This document shows, in pieces, positions 7,677 to 16,595 of a stretch of 64,000 bases of DNA. A program made the position numbers and the translations under genes. The notes beneath the pieces were generated by a model that worked only from the letters and a program-made list of their open reading frames with translations, did not search any database and had not been told where the DNA came from. This DNA is from Clostridium cylindrosporum DSM 605. Lineage in GTDB: Bacteria > Bacillota > Clostridia > Clostridiales > Caloramatoraceae. The stretch's first letter is position 1. Every line of letters starts with the position of its first letter. The stretch is from the NCBI RefSeq assembly GCF_001047375.1, contig NZ_LFVU01000026.1, positions 62,001 through 126,000 on the forward strand, read 5' to 3'.

Positions 7677-10154
7677 ATGGTGACTACAGTCTTATCTCCA
7701 CAAGAAATAAGAATAGAAAGTGAAATTTCAAATAAATTAAACTTTATTAAAAAGAGTAGAGCAGAGAAGATACTAGATAGCTTTAAAGGTGAAAGACCAA
7801 GGATTGATGCCTATAGGGCCAAGTATTTTACTGAGTCATTTAAGGAGACAGAGGGAGAAGCTTTAATTCTTAGATGGGCAAAGGCCCTAAAAAGATATGC
7901 TGAGAAAGCTCCAGTTTATATTGATAAGGATCAATTGATAGTTGGGCGTTCAGGTTACCCAGGAAGATATGGACTTGTTTATCCAGAGCTTGATGGTGAC
8001 TTTTTAGACATTGCGATTAAGGAACTACCTAAGAGGGAGACTTCTCCATTTAATATATCTAAGGAGGATGCAAGAATTCTAATTGAGGAGGTTGCTCCAT
8101 ACTGGAAGGGGAAGACTTTTCACGAGGACTTAGCTAAGGCATTATCAGATGAGACTATTAAGTACACATATAATCCTAATAATACATTAGAATCAAGATT
8201 TATAGTTAATGAAACCGCATCATTTCGTTCATCTATTCAGTGGGTACACGATTATGAGAAGGTTCTTAAACTTGGATATATAGAGATTAGGAATCAAGCA
8301 TTAAAGGCCCTAGAGGAGCTTGATCCATTTAGCCCAGTTGATAATACAGAGAAGGCACCATTTCTTAATGCTATTGTTATAGTTTCAGATGCAATTATTC
8401 TTTGGGCAAGAAGACATGGAGACTTAGCTCTTGAATTATCAAAGAGGGAAAATGACTCTATAAGACGTGATGAGCTGAAAGTCATTGCTAGTAACTGCTA
8501 CAGGGTTCCAGCATATCCTGCAGAAAGTTTCTATGAGGCTGTACAGTCACAGTGGTTTGTTCAGATGTTTTCAAGAATTGAACAGAAAACAGGAACAGTT
8601 ATATCAAATGGAAGAATGGATCAGTATCTATATCCATACTACAAAAAGGATGTAGAATCTGGAGTTCTTACAGATGAAGGCGCTATTGAATTATTAGATT
8701 GTGTGTGGGTAGCTATGGCGCAGTTTATTGATCTGTATATATCACCTACAGGTGGTGCGTTTAATGAAGGATATGCACACTGGGAAGCGGTTACAATAGG
8801 TGGACAGACCAAAGAGGGGGTAGACGCTACTAACGACTTAACCTATTTATTCCTAGAGTCTAAGAAGAACTTCCCTCTTAACTATCCTGATTTAGCAGCT
8901 AGAATTCACACAAGGTCACCTATTAGGTATTTATATGAGGTTGCTGAAACTATTAAGGATGGATCAGGGTTTCCAAAGCTTATTAATGATGAGGAAGTGG
9001 TTCCACTTCTACTATCAAAGGGAGCAAGCTTCGATGAAGCCTATGACTATGCGGTATCAGGATGTGCAGAGTGCAGAATGCCAAATCGTGATACTTACAC
9101 AAGTCCATGTGCATATATAAACTTTGCAGCTGCACTTGAAATGACCCTATATAATGGGAAGATGCAAAAGTATGGGGATGAGGTTATTGGACTTGAAACA
9201 GGGGACCCTAGAGAATTTAAATCCTTTGATGAGTTTTTTGATGCATATTTAAAGCAGCAAAAGAACTTCTTAAAGCATGCATTTATTCAGCAGCATGAAA
9301 TTATTCGTTTAAGGGAGCAGCACTTTGCAGCACCACTTAGTTCATCTATGCATAGGCTTTGCTTAGAGAATTATAAGGATATTCATAGTGCTCATATTGA
9401 AGGTGGAATAGATCTTGGGTACTTTGAATTTATAGGATATGGAACTGTTATAGATTCACTATCTGCAGTTAAGAAGTTAGTGTTTGAGCATAAGAAAATT
9501 ACTATAGATGAGCTGTTAGAGGCGACTCAGAATAACTTTGAAGGATATGAGGCAATTCGTCAACAGCTTTTAAGTGCACCTAGCTATGGTAATAATGATG
9601 AGTATGCAGATTCAATTGCAAAGAAACTAGATTATGAAGCTCTTAAGTTTACAGAAAAGTATTCTAAGGAACTAGGGGTGAACCTAGACCTTAGATATGT
9701 ACCGTTTACTTCACATGTACCATTTGGAAAGGTAGTTAGTGCGACTCCTAATGGAAGATTTAGCTTTACTCCTTTAGCAGATGGTTCATCAGCATCACAT
9801 GGTGCAGATGTAAATGGACCTACAGCGGTTCTACTATCTAATTTTGAATCTAAGAACTACGGAATTAAAAACCGTGCTGCAAGGCTTTTAAATATTAAGC
9901 TAACACCAAGCTGTGTAGATGGAGATGAGGGAACAGATAGACTAGTAGACCTTATAAGAACATGGTGTGATTTAAAGCTTTGGCATCTACAGTTTAACAT
10001 CATTAATAAGGAAACTTTAATTGAAGCTAAGAAGAATCCAGAAGATTATTCTAATCTACTAGTTAGAGTAGCAGGATATAGTGCTTACTTTGTAGAGCTA
10101 TCTGAGGATCTTCAAGATGATATTATAGCTAGAACAGAGCACAGAGCAATCTAA
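7677..10154 (+). CDS. islA: Glycyl radical enzyme, isethionate sulfite-lyase
   Basis: The 825-residue glycyl radical enzyme has the thiyl-radical site GCAEC (Cys463, Glu465) and the C-terminal glycyl loop RVAGYSAYF (Gly800). The active-site residues I recall for Bilophila wadsworthia IslA (Arg189, Gln193, Trp374, Cys468, Glu470, Arg678, Phe682, Gly805) all appear here at a constant shift of 5: Arg184, Gln188, Trp369, Cys463, Glu465, Arg673, Phe677, Gly800. This sulfonate-binding set separates IslA from pyruvate formate-lyase, choline lyase and diol dehydratases. The enzyme should split isethionate into acetaldehyde and sulfite in the anaerobic cytoplasm. It is followed by its activase, a taurine aminotransferase, an alcohol dehydrogenase and a sulfonate importer, all consistent with this role. 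The remembered reference numbering should be confirmed. Confidence 0.92.
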   Translation: MVTTVLSPQEIRIESEISNKLNFIKKSRAEKILDSFKGERPRIDAYRAKYFTESFKETEGEALILRWAKALKRYAEKAPVYIDKDQLIVGRSGYPGRYGLVYPELDGDFLDIAIKELPKRETSPFNISKEDARILIEEVAPYWKGKTFHEDLAKALSDETIKYTYNPNNTLESRFIVNETASFRSSIQWVHDYEKVLKLGYIEIRNQALKALEELDPFSPVDNTEKAPFLNAIVIVSDAIILWARRHGDLALELSKRENDSIRRDELKVIASNCYRVPAYPAESFYEAVQSQWFVQMFSRIEQKTGTVISNGRMDQYLYPYYKKDVESGVLTDEGAIELLDCVWVAMAQFIDLYISPTGGAFNEGYAHWEAVTIGGQTKEGVDATNDLTYLFLESKKNFPLNYPDLAARIHTRSPIRYLYEVAETIKDGSGFPKLINDEEVVPLLLSKGASFDEAYDYAVSGCAECRMPNRDTYTSPCAYINFAAALEMTLYNGKMQKYGDEVIGLETGDPREFKSFDEFFDAYLKQQKNFLKHAFIQQHEIIRLREQHFAAPLSSSMHRLCLENYKDIHSAHIEGGIDLGYFEFIGYGTVIDSLSAVKKLVFEHKKITIDELLEATQNNFEGYEAIRQQLLSAPSYGNNDEYADSIAKKLDYEALKFTEKYSKELGVNLDLRYVPFTSHVPFGKVVSATPNGRFSFTPLADGSSASHGADVNGPTAVLLSNFESKNYGIKNRAARLLNIKLTPSCVDGDEGTDRLVDLIRTWCDLKLWHLQFNIINKETLIEAKKNPEDYSNLLVRVAGYSAYFVELSEDLQDDIIARTEHRAI

Positions 10155-10184
10155 ACAGAATTCTCGAATCCGAGGGAGGACATT

Positions 10185-11093
10185 ATGTATAAGGAAAAAA
10201 GTGATAGCGCCTATGTTTTAAATATTCAACATTATTCATTACATGATGGACCTGGTATAAGAACTCTAGTGTTTTTAAAGGGATGTCCCCTTCGTTGTAG
10301 ATGGTGTGCTAATCCAGAATCACAGTCAATAGAACCACAGGTTGCCTTTAACCATCTTAAGTGTATAGGGGAGAGGGAATGTGGAAGGTGCATAAAGGTT
10401 TGTGAAGGTGATTCTATACACTTTGATAAAGGGAAGGCTATTCTTAATCATAAAAGGTGTACAAACTGCTTAAAATGTGTAGATGCTTGTCCATCTGGCG
10501 CCATATCAGTATATGGGAAACTTATGAATTATAAAGAGGTTCTTAAGATAGTTGAAAAGGATTCAAACTTCTACGCTAGAAGTGGTGGAGGACTTACAAT
10601 CAGTGGGGGAGAGCCTCTACTAAATGGAGATTTCACCATAAAGCTACTAAGGGAAGCTAGGAAAAGAAGAATTAATACAGCTATAGAAACCTCAGGCTAT
10701 GGAGACTTCCAGGTCTTAAGCGAAATAGCAAAGCATCTTGATACAATTATATTTGATATAAAGTGTATAAGTGATGATCAGCATAAAAAGTACACAGGGG
10801 TTTCAAGAAACCTAATACTTGATAACTTTACAAGGTTATGCATAGAATATCCTCATCTTAAAAAGATAGTTAGAACACCTGTAATACCTGGCTTCAACGA
10901 TAATGAGTACGAGATCTATAAAATTATAGATTTTCTATCAGGTAAAGAAAATATAAAGTATGAACTTCTTCAATATCACCGCTTTGGTGAGGCGAAGTAT
11001 GGGTATATAGGAAAAGAGTATTTAATGGGGGATGTTACCTTAAGCGATGAGAAAATGGATGACTTAAGAAGAATGGTTAAAGAAAAATTTTAA
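10185..11093 (+). CDS. islB: Glycyl-radical-enzyme activating enzyme (radical SAM)
   Basis: The 302-residue radical SAM protein carries the SAM-cluster motif Cys34-x3-Cys38-x2-Cys41 (GCPLRCRWCANPE). Two ferredoxin-type 4Fe-4S sets follow (Cys60/66/69/73 and Cys92/95/98/102) and then SGGGLTISGGEP. The extra ferredoxin insert is typical of activases for the non-PFL glycyl radical enzymes. It should abstract hydrogen from Gly800 of the upstream IslA using S-adenosylmethionine. It starts 30 nt after islA behind GAGGGAGG, so the two are co-transcribed. Confidence 0.92.
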   Translation: MYKEKSDSAYVLNIQHYSLHDGPGIRTLVFLKGCPLRCRWCANPESQSIEPQVAFNHLKCIGERECGRCIKVCEGDSIHFDKGKAILNHKRCTNCLKCVDACPSGAISVYGKLMNYKEVLKIVEKDSNFYARSGGGLTISGGEPLLNGDFTIKLLREARKRRINTAIETSGYGDFQVLSEIAKHLDTIIFDIKCISDDQHKKYTGVSRNLILDNFTRLCIEYPHLKKIVRTPVIPGFNDNEYEIYKIIDFLSGKENIKYELLQYHRFGEAKYGYIGKEYLMGDVTLSDEKMDDLRRMVKEKF

Positions 11094-11140
11094 CATTTTA
11101 TATTAATTTTATTTTATTGGGGTTATTGTATATTGAATCC

Positions 11141-11178
11141 TACTAAACATATATGTTTATAGTAAAAGATGTTTAGTA
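11141..11178 (+). promoter_or_regulatory. Nested dyads between islB and the aminotransferase gene
   Basis: A 10-bp inverted repeat TACTAAACAT (11141-11150)/ATGTTTAGTA (11169-11178) encloses a second perfect 16-bp palindrome, TAAACATATATGTTTA (11144-11159). No T-run follows, so it is not a usual terminator. It may be an operator or an internal mRNA structure in the 110-nt gap. Confidence 0.4.
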
Positions 11179-11203
11179 CAGAATTTTAGGGGGATGGTTT
11201 TAA

Positions 11204-12541
11204 ATGACTAAGTTAAGCGGGGATAAAGTAAGAGAGTTAGATGCTAAGTATAATCTGCATCCATGGATGAAGCAAAAAAACATGAATGCACTTCCAGTAG
11301 AAAGAGCAGAGGGGATTTACTACTGGGATTATGATGGCAACAAGTACTATGATATGTCTTCACAACTTGTAAATGTTAATCTAGGCTATGGCAACAAGGA
11401 GATAATCAATGCTATAAAGGAGCAGGTGGAAAGACTTCCATATATCGCTCCTGCATATGCAGAGGAGTCTAAGTCAAGGCTAGCTGAGGAATTAATTAAG
11501 ATATCACCTAAGAATATGAGAAAGGTATTTTTCACATGTGGTGGTTCCGATGCTAATGAAAGTGCTATTAACATGGCAAGAACAGTAACAGGAAGAACAA
11601 AGATATTCTCAAGATACCGTAGCTATCATGGTTCAACTCTAGGTTCAGGTAATCTTTCAGGGGATCCTAGAAGATTTGCCCTTGAGAACCCAGCAGCAAC
11701 TGGATTTATTAAGTTTTTTGATCCATATGTATATAGAGAGTATTTTAACTTTAGTAGTGATGAGGAGGCTTCAAACTACTACATTGCAAAGCTTAGGGAA
11801 CAACTAACCTATGAAGGACCAGAAAATGTAGCTGCAATAATTGTAGAGTCTATAACTGGGGCTAATGGAGTTATCATTCCCCCAGATGGATACCTACAAG
11901 GAATCAGAAAGATTTGTGATGAGTTTGGAATTATTATGATTTGTGATGAGGTTATGGCTGGGTTTGGTCGTACTGGTAAAATGTTTGCATTTGAGAATTG
12001 GGGCATAGAACCAGACATAATAGTTTTCGCTAAGGGAGTAACCTGTGGCTATGTGCAACTAGGAGGAGTAATAGTTAACGAAAGAGTTGCAAAGCATTAT
12101 GAGGATACTGTATTCCAATATGGTTTAACATACAGTGGACACCCACTAGGATGTGCAGCTGGTCTTGCATCAGTTAAGTACTATGAAGATGCGAATATAC
12201 TTGAAAATGTAAACAAAGTAGGAAAGGTTCTAGGAGAGAGACTAGAGGAATTTAAGAGTAAATATAAAAGCGTTGGTGACGTTAGATATATAGGTTTATT
12301 CTCAGCTGTAGAACTAGTTAAGAACAAGGGAACAAAGGAACCACTAGTTCCATATGGTAGAGATCCTGAAGGGATAATTGGTAAGATTATATCTCTACTA
12401 AAGTCAAAGGGCTTCTCAACATTTGGTCGTGAAAACACAATCATTATTGCACCTCCACTTATTATTACAGAGGAGGAGCTTCTAGAGGCGTTAAAGATAT
12501 TTGAGGAAGTGCTTGAGGTAGTGGACAGGGAATATATTTAG
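11204..12541 (+). CDS. Class III aminotransferase, probable taurine transaminase (Tpa/Toa type)
   Basis: The 445-residue PLP enzyme has the class III signature ICDEVMAGFGRTGK (Asp248) and the Schiff-base lysine in VFAKGVTCGY (Lys277). The N-terminal LHPWMKQKN and the long omega-amino-acid fold fit the taurine/beta-alanine transaminase branch. In this operon its role would be to convert taurine to sulfoacetaldehyde, with pyruvate or 2-oxoglutarate as amino acceptor. I cannot tell which from sequence. Length is normal. It lies between islB and the reductase gene, 3 nt from the latter's upstream region. The family is certain; the taurine substrate is inferred from context. Confidence 0.82.
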   Translation: MTKLSGDKVRELDAKYNLHPWMKQKNMNALPVERAEGIYYWDYDGNKYYDMSSQLVNVNLGYGNKEIINAIKEQVERLPYIAPAYAEESKSRLAEELIKISPKNMRKVFFTCGGSDANESAINMARTVTGRTKIFSRYRSYHGSTLGSGNLSGDPRRFALENPAATGFIKFFDPYVYREYFNFSSDEEASNYYIAKLREQLTYEGPENVAAIIVESITGANGVIIPPDGYLQGIRKICDEFGIIMICDEVMAGFGRTGKMFAFENWGIEPDIIVFAKGVTCGYVQLGGVIVNERVAKHYEDTVFQYGLTYSGHPLGCAAGLASVKYYEDANILENVNKVGKVLGERLEEFKSKYKSVGDVRYIGLFSAVELVKNKGTKEPLVPYGRDPEGIIGKIISLLKSKGFSTFGRENTIIIAPPLIITEEELLEALKIFEEVLEVVDREYI

Positions 12542-12552
12542 AGGTGAATAGT

Positions 12553-13668
12553 ATGTGGAGTTATGAAGAGCCAGTAAAAATTATCTTTGGAAATGGTGTA
12601 ATTAAAAAGCTAAATGAAGTCATAAAAGAAAATAAATATAAAAATGGGCTTTTAGTAAGTGATAAATACTTTCTAGAAAGTGGCTTTGTAGGAGAGGTGC
12701 TCCTTGATAATATGGGATGCATTAAAAATACTTTTTATGATATAGAGCCAAATCCAACAGTTAAAAACGTTGATAGCTGTGCCAAGTTAATAAGGGAAAA
12801 TAACATTGAATTTATAGTAGCACTTGGAGGGGGAAGTGCCCTTGACTGTGCTAAGGCTGCAAGTGTAGTGGCATTAACTAATGACTCTATAACAAAATAC
12901 CATGGCACAGGACTCCAAATTCCTGATAAGGGATTGCCTCTTATCGCTATTCCAACTACATCAGGAACAGGAAGTGAGGTTACAAGTGTTAGTGTATTAA
13001 CTGATCATGATTTAGGAAGAAAGGCACCTATAGCATCAAAGTCTATGTACCCGAAAATAGCACTTGTTGATCCAGAGCTAACATACTCTATGCCAAAGAA
13101 TGTAACAGCAAGTACAGGAATAGATGTACTATGTCATGCCCTTGAAGGTTTTTGGAGTAAAAATCATCAGCCTATATCAGATGCCTTAGCACTTTATGCA
13201 AGTCTTTTAGTTTTTAAGTATTTAGAAAGAGCATTTAAGAATGCTTATGATAAAGAGGCACGTGAAAAGCTTTCCGAAGCTTCTATTATCGCAGGGCTAG
13301 CATTTAATCTACCAAAAACAACAGCATCACATGCATGTTCTTTTCCACTAACTAATATTTATCATATACCCCATGGAGAAGCATGTGGATTAACCCTTGA
13401 TTACTTTGTAAGACTTAATAAGGATGCAGAAAAGAGTAGACTAGAGGATTTTGCAAGAAGGATTGGGTTTAGGGATGCGAGTCACCTAGCAGATGAGATA
13501 AGAGAACTAAAAAAACGAGTAGGGCTATTAGTTGATCTAAAGCATCTAAGTCTAAGTGAAGAAGATATTGAGGATTTAGTTAATGAAAGTAAGCATCCAA
13601 ATTTACTAAATAATCCTGTAGAGGTGACAGATGATGTACTACTTAAAATGTACAGGAGCTTAACTTAA
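12553..13668 (+). CDS. Iron-containing alcohol dehydrogenase, probable sulfoacetaldehyde reductase (SarD-type)
   Basis: The 371-residue group III Fe-ADH has the nucleotide loop ALGGGSALDCAKA, then IPTTSGTGSEVT. The metal-ligand series is Asp and His in TGIDVLCHALEGFWS, a His in the SHACSF region and a His in IPHGEACGL. In this operon it should reduce sulfoacetaldehyde to isethionate with NADH, feeding IslA. I place the start at ATG 12553, 6 nt after AGAGGTG. An in-frame GTG at 12544 lies inside that ribosome site. The family is certain; the substrate is inferred from neighbours. Confidence 0.82.
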   Translation: MWSYEEPVKIIFGNGVIKKLNEVIKENKYKNGLLVSDKYFLESGFVGEVLLDNMGCIKNTFYDIEPNPTVKNVDSCAKLIRENNIEFIVALGGGSALDCAKAASVVALTNDSITKYHGTGLQIPDKGLPLIAIPTTSGTGSEVTSVSVLTDHDLGRKAPIASKSMYPKIALVDPELTYSMPKNVTASTGIDVLCHALEGFWSKNHQPISDALALYASLLVFKYLERAFKNAYDKEAREKLSEASIIAGLAFNLPKTTASHACSFPLTNIYHIPHGEACGLTLDYFVRLNKDAEKSRLEDFARRIGFRDASHLADEIRELKKRVGLLVDLKHLSLSEEDIEDLVNESKHPNLLNNPVEVTDDVLLKMYRSLT

Positions 13669-13690
13669 GACATCTAAGGGGGATAATAGT

Positions 13691-14479
13691 ATGGACAAGC
13701 TATCCAAGAGAAATGGAACTTTTGAGAGGGTTCTAACCCTTTCAACGGTTTTGATAATAATAGCTATTTGGTATATAACAACAAAACTAAACCTGGTGTC
13801 GGATACATTGGTTCCCTCACCGGGCAAGGTTATAAAGGCATTTATAGAAGTGCTACAAAATGGATATAAAGGTTCATCACTTCTAACTCATCTAGGGGTT
13901 AGTATGGAAAGACTATTAATTGCATTTATTTTAGCAGGAATCACAGCGATTCCACTGGGACTTTTAAGTGGATACAACAGCAAGATTCGAGCAATACTTG
14001 AGCCTATTATTGAGTTTTATAGACCACTACCACCACTTGCCTACTATACACTTTTAGTGCTTTGGATGGGTATTGATAATTCATCTAAGATCGCACTTTT
14101 ATATTTGGCAAGCTTTGCCCCAATATTTATATCATGTATGTCAGCGGTGCTTAAGGTAAAAAAGGATTATATAAGTAGTGCAGATACACTTGGGGCATCA
14201 AGAAGCCAAGTATTTGCCCATGTTATATTTCCATCCTGTCTTCCTGATATATTCCTTGGGCTTAGAACAGCTATAGGGGTATCATATACAACACTAGTTG
14301 CAGCGGAAATGGTAGCTGCGGTATCAGGTATAGGATGGATGGTGCTAGATGCAAGTAAATTTTTAAGAAGTGACATTATATTTGTAGGAATTATTATCAT
14401 GGGGCTAACTGGAATACTACTAGATAGAATTATTCGTTATATAGAAATAAAGGTTGTTCCATGGAAGGGTAAAGAATAA
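13691..14479 (+). CDS. ssuC: Sulfonate/taurine ABC transporter permease
   Basis: The 262-residue integral membrane protein has about six helices and the inner-membrane permease (EAA) loop around ADTLGASRSQVFAHVIFPSC. It is typical of SsuC/TauC-type permeases of the nitrate/sulfonate/bicarbonate family. It precedes the binding protein and ATPase genes with short gaps, so the three form one importer, probably for taurine or isethionate given the catabolic genes upstream. tauC would be an equally fair name. Confidence 0.85.
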   Translation: MDKLSKRNGTFERVLTLSTVLIIIAIWYITTKLNLVSDTLVPSPGKVIKAFIEVLQNGYKGSSLLTHLGVSMERLLIAFILAGITAIPLGLLSGYNSKIRAILEPIIEFYRPLPPLAYYTLLVLWMGIDNSSKIALLYLASFAPIFISCMSAVLKVKKDYISSADTLGASRSQVFAHVIFPSCLPDIFLGLRTAIGVSYTTLVAAEMVAAVSGIGWMVLDASKFLRSDIIFVGIIIMGLTGILLDRIIRYIEIKVVPWKGKE

Positions 14480-14497
14480 CTTTTAGGGGGACTTTAT

Positions 14498-15538
14498 ATG
14501 AAAAGGATTAAAAAGTTTATTGGGGCTTCATTACTTTTAACTTTATCACTATCACTTGCTTCATGTGGAGTAAAAAGTGAAACTACTTCTTCAAAGGGAA
14601 ATAATCTGCCTGAGGTAGTGAACATAGGAACTCAGCAAATGCCAAATGACGAGACAATAGCAAGGGCAAAGGGATTCTTTGAAAGTGAGCTTGGAGTTAA
14701 GGTAAATATAAAGGAGTTTGATTCAGGTAAGGACGTTAATACTGCACTTGCATCAAAAAGTATAGATTTTGGACTTCTTGGAACAACACCAGCAACTATA
14801 AGTTTAGCTAGTGGGATTCCAGTAGAGGTTATATGGATTCATGACGTTATAGGTGAGGTTGAATCACTTGCAGTTAGAAATAAATCAAATATAAAATCAG
14901 TAGCAGAACTTAAGGGCAAGAGAATAGCAGTTCCATTTGGTTCAACTGCACACTACAGCCTTCTAAGAGGACTTAAGCTAAATAATCTTACAGAAAAGGA
15001 TCTTACTATTCTAGATATGCAACCAGCTGATATAGTTGCAGCTTGGCAAAGAGGGGATATAGATGGTGCATATGTATGGCAACCAACACTTCAAAAACTT
15101 CTTGGGGATGGAAGTGTATTAGTTTCAAGTAAGAATCTTGCAGAAAAAGGTGCTGTAACAGCAGACATTGAGGTTGTTAGAAGTGAATTCTCAAAGAAGT
15201 ATCCTGAAATAGTATCAAAGTATATAGGAATTCAACAAAAATCACATGAAATCTATGAAAGTAACCTAGATGATGCAGTAGAAACAGTATCAAAGGCTCT
15301 TCAAATTAGTAAAGATGAAAGCAGCAAACAAATAAAGGAATCAATTTGGGTATCAGCTAAGGAGCAGTTAAGCGACAAGTACTTTGGAACATCTAGCAAT
15401 AAGGGTAACTTAGTTAATATTCTTAAGGATACAGCGGACTTTTTAGCAGACCAAAAGACTATACCATCTTCTCCAGATATAAAGGTTTTTGAAAATGCTG
15501 TTAATCCAAGCTACATTGAAAAAGCATTAAAGAAGTAA
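14498..15538 (+). CDS. ssuA: Sulfonate/taurine ABC transporter substrate-binding lipoprotein
   Basis: The 346-residue protein has a lipoprotein signal (lipobox LASC at about residues 20-23) and a type II periplasmic-binding fold of the SsuA/TauA/NMT1 group. Supporting segments are VNIGTQQMPNDE, DFGLLGTTPATISLASGIPV and DIDGAYVWQPTLQKLL. It should be tethered outside the membrane and deliver a C2 sulfonate to the adjacent permease. Co-location with taurine catabolism makes taurine the best guess. Confidence 0.87.
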   Translation: MKRIKKFIGASLLLTLSLSLASCGVKSETTSSKGNNLPEVVNIGTQQMPNDETIARAKGFFESELGVKVNIKEFDSGKDVNTALASKSIDFGLLGTTPATISLASGIPVEVIWIHDVIGEVESLAVRNKSNIKSVAELKGKRIAVPFGSTAHYSLLRGLKLNNLTEKDLTILDMQPADIVAAWQRGDIDGAYVWQPTLQKLLGDGSVLVSSKNLAEKGAVTADIEVVRSEFSKKYPEIVSKYIGIQQKSHEIYESNLDDAVETVSKALQISKDESSKQIKESIWVSAKEQLSDKYFGTSSNKGNLVNILKDTADFLADQKTIPSSPDIKVFENAVNPSYIEKALKK

Positions 15539-15559
15539 GATAACACAAGGAGTAAGGTT

Positions 15560-16369
15560 ATGGGGAATGAAGAAATTAAAGATGATTATGTAATTACCTT
15601 AAAGGATATAAATTTAAAATATGAAGGTGAAAAGGGAGTAGTAACAGCTCTAGAAAATGTTAACCTAAACATAGAAAATGGAGAATTTATATGTGTTCTT
15701 GGGCCTTCAGGATGTGGGAAAAGCACTCTTTTAAAGATAATTGCAGGACTGCTTGCACCAAGTAGTGGTGAAGCAAAAATGGATCAGGGAATAATAAAGG
15801 GACCTGACTATAACCGAGGTGTTGTATTCCAAAACCCTACGCTTTATCCATGGCTGAACATTAGAGATAATGTAGGTTTTGGTCTCAAAATGAGAAAGTT
15901 CCCAAAGGAGGATATTGCAAGACGTACAAAACAGTATTTAGAGCTTGTAAACCTTTCAGAATTTGAAAAGCATAAGCCATATGAATTATCAGGTGGAATG
16001 AAGCAAAGAGCTTCACTTGCTAAGGTTTTAGTTAATAACCCTAGGGTAATTTTAATGGACGAGCCACTTGGTGCACTAGATGCATTAACAAGACAGAATA
16101 TGCAAAGTCTAATTCGTAGTCTTTGGTGGAAGACTAATAAAACTGTGTTTTTAATTACACATGATGTAGATGAAGCATTATCCCTTGGTACAAGGGTTAT
16201 AGTTATGTCCAGTAGACCAGGTAGGATAGTTAAGGAGTTTAAGACAGACTTTACCTACAACATAACCGGAGATAATGGAGATAGATGTAGGTATTCTGAT
16301 CATTACCTAAAAATAAGAGAAGAGATTCTAAATCTTATTAATGATCAAGGAGATAAGTATGTAATATAA
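15560..16369 (+). CDS. ssuB: Sulfonate/taurine ABC transporter ATPase
   Basis: The 269-residue ABC ATPase has Walker A GPSGCGKST, Q-loop VVFQNPTLYPWL, signature ELSGGMKQRASLAKVL, Walker B VILMDEPLGALD and the switch His in LITHDVDEAL. It matches the SsuB/TauB group (the VMSSRPGRIVKEF segment is typical). It is the last gene of the operon, and a terminator hairpin overlaps its stop codon. Confidence 0.9.
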   Translation: MGNEEIKDDYVITLKDINLKYEGEKGVVTALENVNLNIENGEFICVLGPSGCGKSTLLKIIAGLLAPSSGEAKMDQGIIKGPDYNRGVVFQNPTLYPWLNIRDNVGFGLKMRKFPKEDIARRTKQYLELVNLSEFEKHKPYELSGGMKQRASLAKVLVNNPRVILMDEPLGALDALTRQNMQSLIRSLWWKTNKTVFLITHDVDEALSLGTRVIVMSSRPGRIVKEFKTDFTYNITGDNGDRCRYSDHYLKIREEILNLINDQGDKYVI

Positions 16370-16400
16370 GGATGGGTTATTTAACCCATCCTTATTTATT
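16368..16400 (+). terminator. Terminator of the sulfonate operon
   Basis: AAGGATGGGTTA (16368-16379) pairs with TAACCCATCCTT (16382-16393), followed by ATTTATT. The stem begins within the ssuB stop codon. Confidence 0.75.
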
Positions 16401-16440
16401 ATGTCGAATTATAACTGAATTTTAAGAATACTTTCACATA

Positions 16441-16595
16441 GAGTGCAGGGTTTAATCACACTACATTCACAAAGTAAGGTTAATATAAGGTACATAAAGC
16501 AAAGACGTAAAGAATTGAGTCATAAGAACTTATCTAAGTAGGTACCTGTGGAAATTCCACATGGTTATATTTATAAAATAAAAGGAGGATTTTAA
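16441..16595 (+). other. Structured leader of the secreted repeat-protein gene
   Basis: This 5' region contains GACGTAAAG (16504-16512) followed by GTC and a small ATAAG-AA-CTTAT hairpin. Next comes a stable TGTGGAA/TTCCACA hairpin (about 16547-16561) shortly before AAAGGAGG. The GACGTAAAG...GTC spacing is reminiscent of a c-di-GMP-I riboswitch, but the first conserved box and its hairpin are not evident, so I do not assign a class. Confidence 0.3.

Noticed and set aside
7677-10154. Pyruvate formate-lyase, choline trimethylamine-lyase or glycerol dehydratase as the identity of the glycyl radical enzyme
   Set aside because: PFL has two adjacent active cysteines (absent here). The Arg184/Gln188/Arg673 sulfonate set and the taurine-operon neighbours fit IslA instead.
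16441-16595. Firm call of a c-di-GMP-I riboswitch
   Set aside because: Only the second conserved box and nearby pairing are visible; the first GCAAA box with its GNRA hairpin is not in place.
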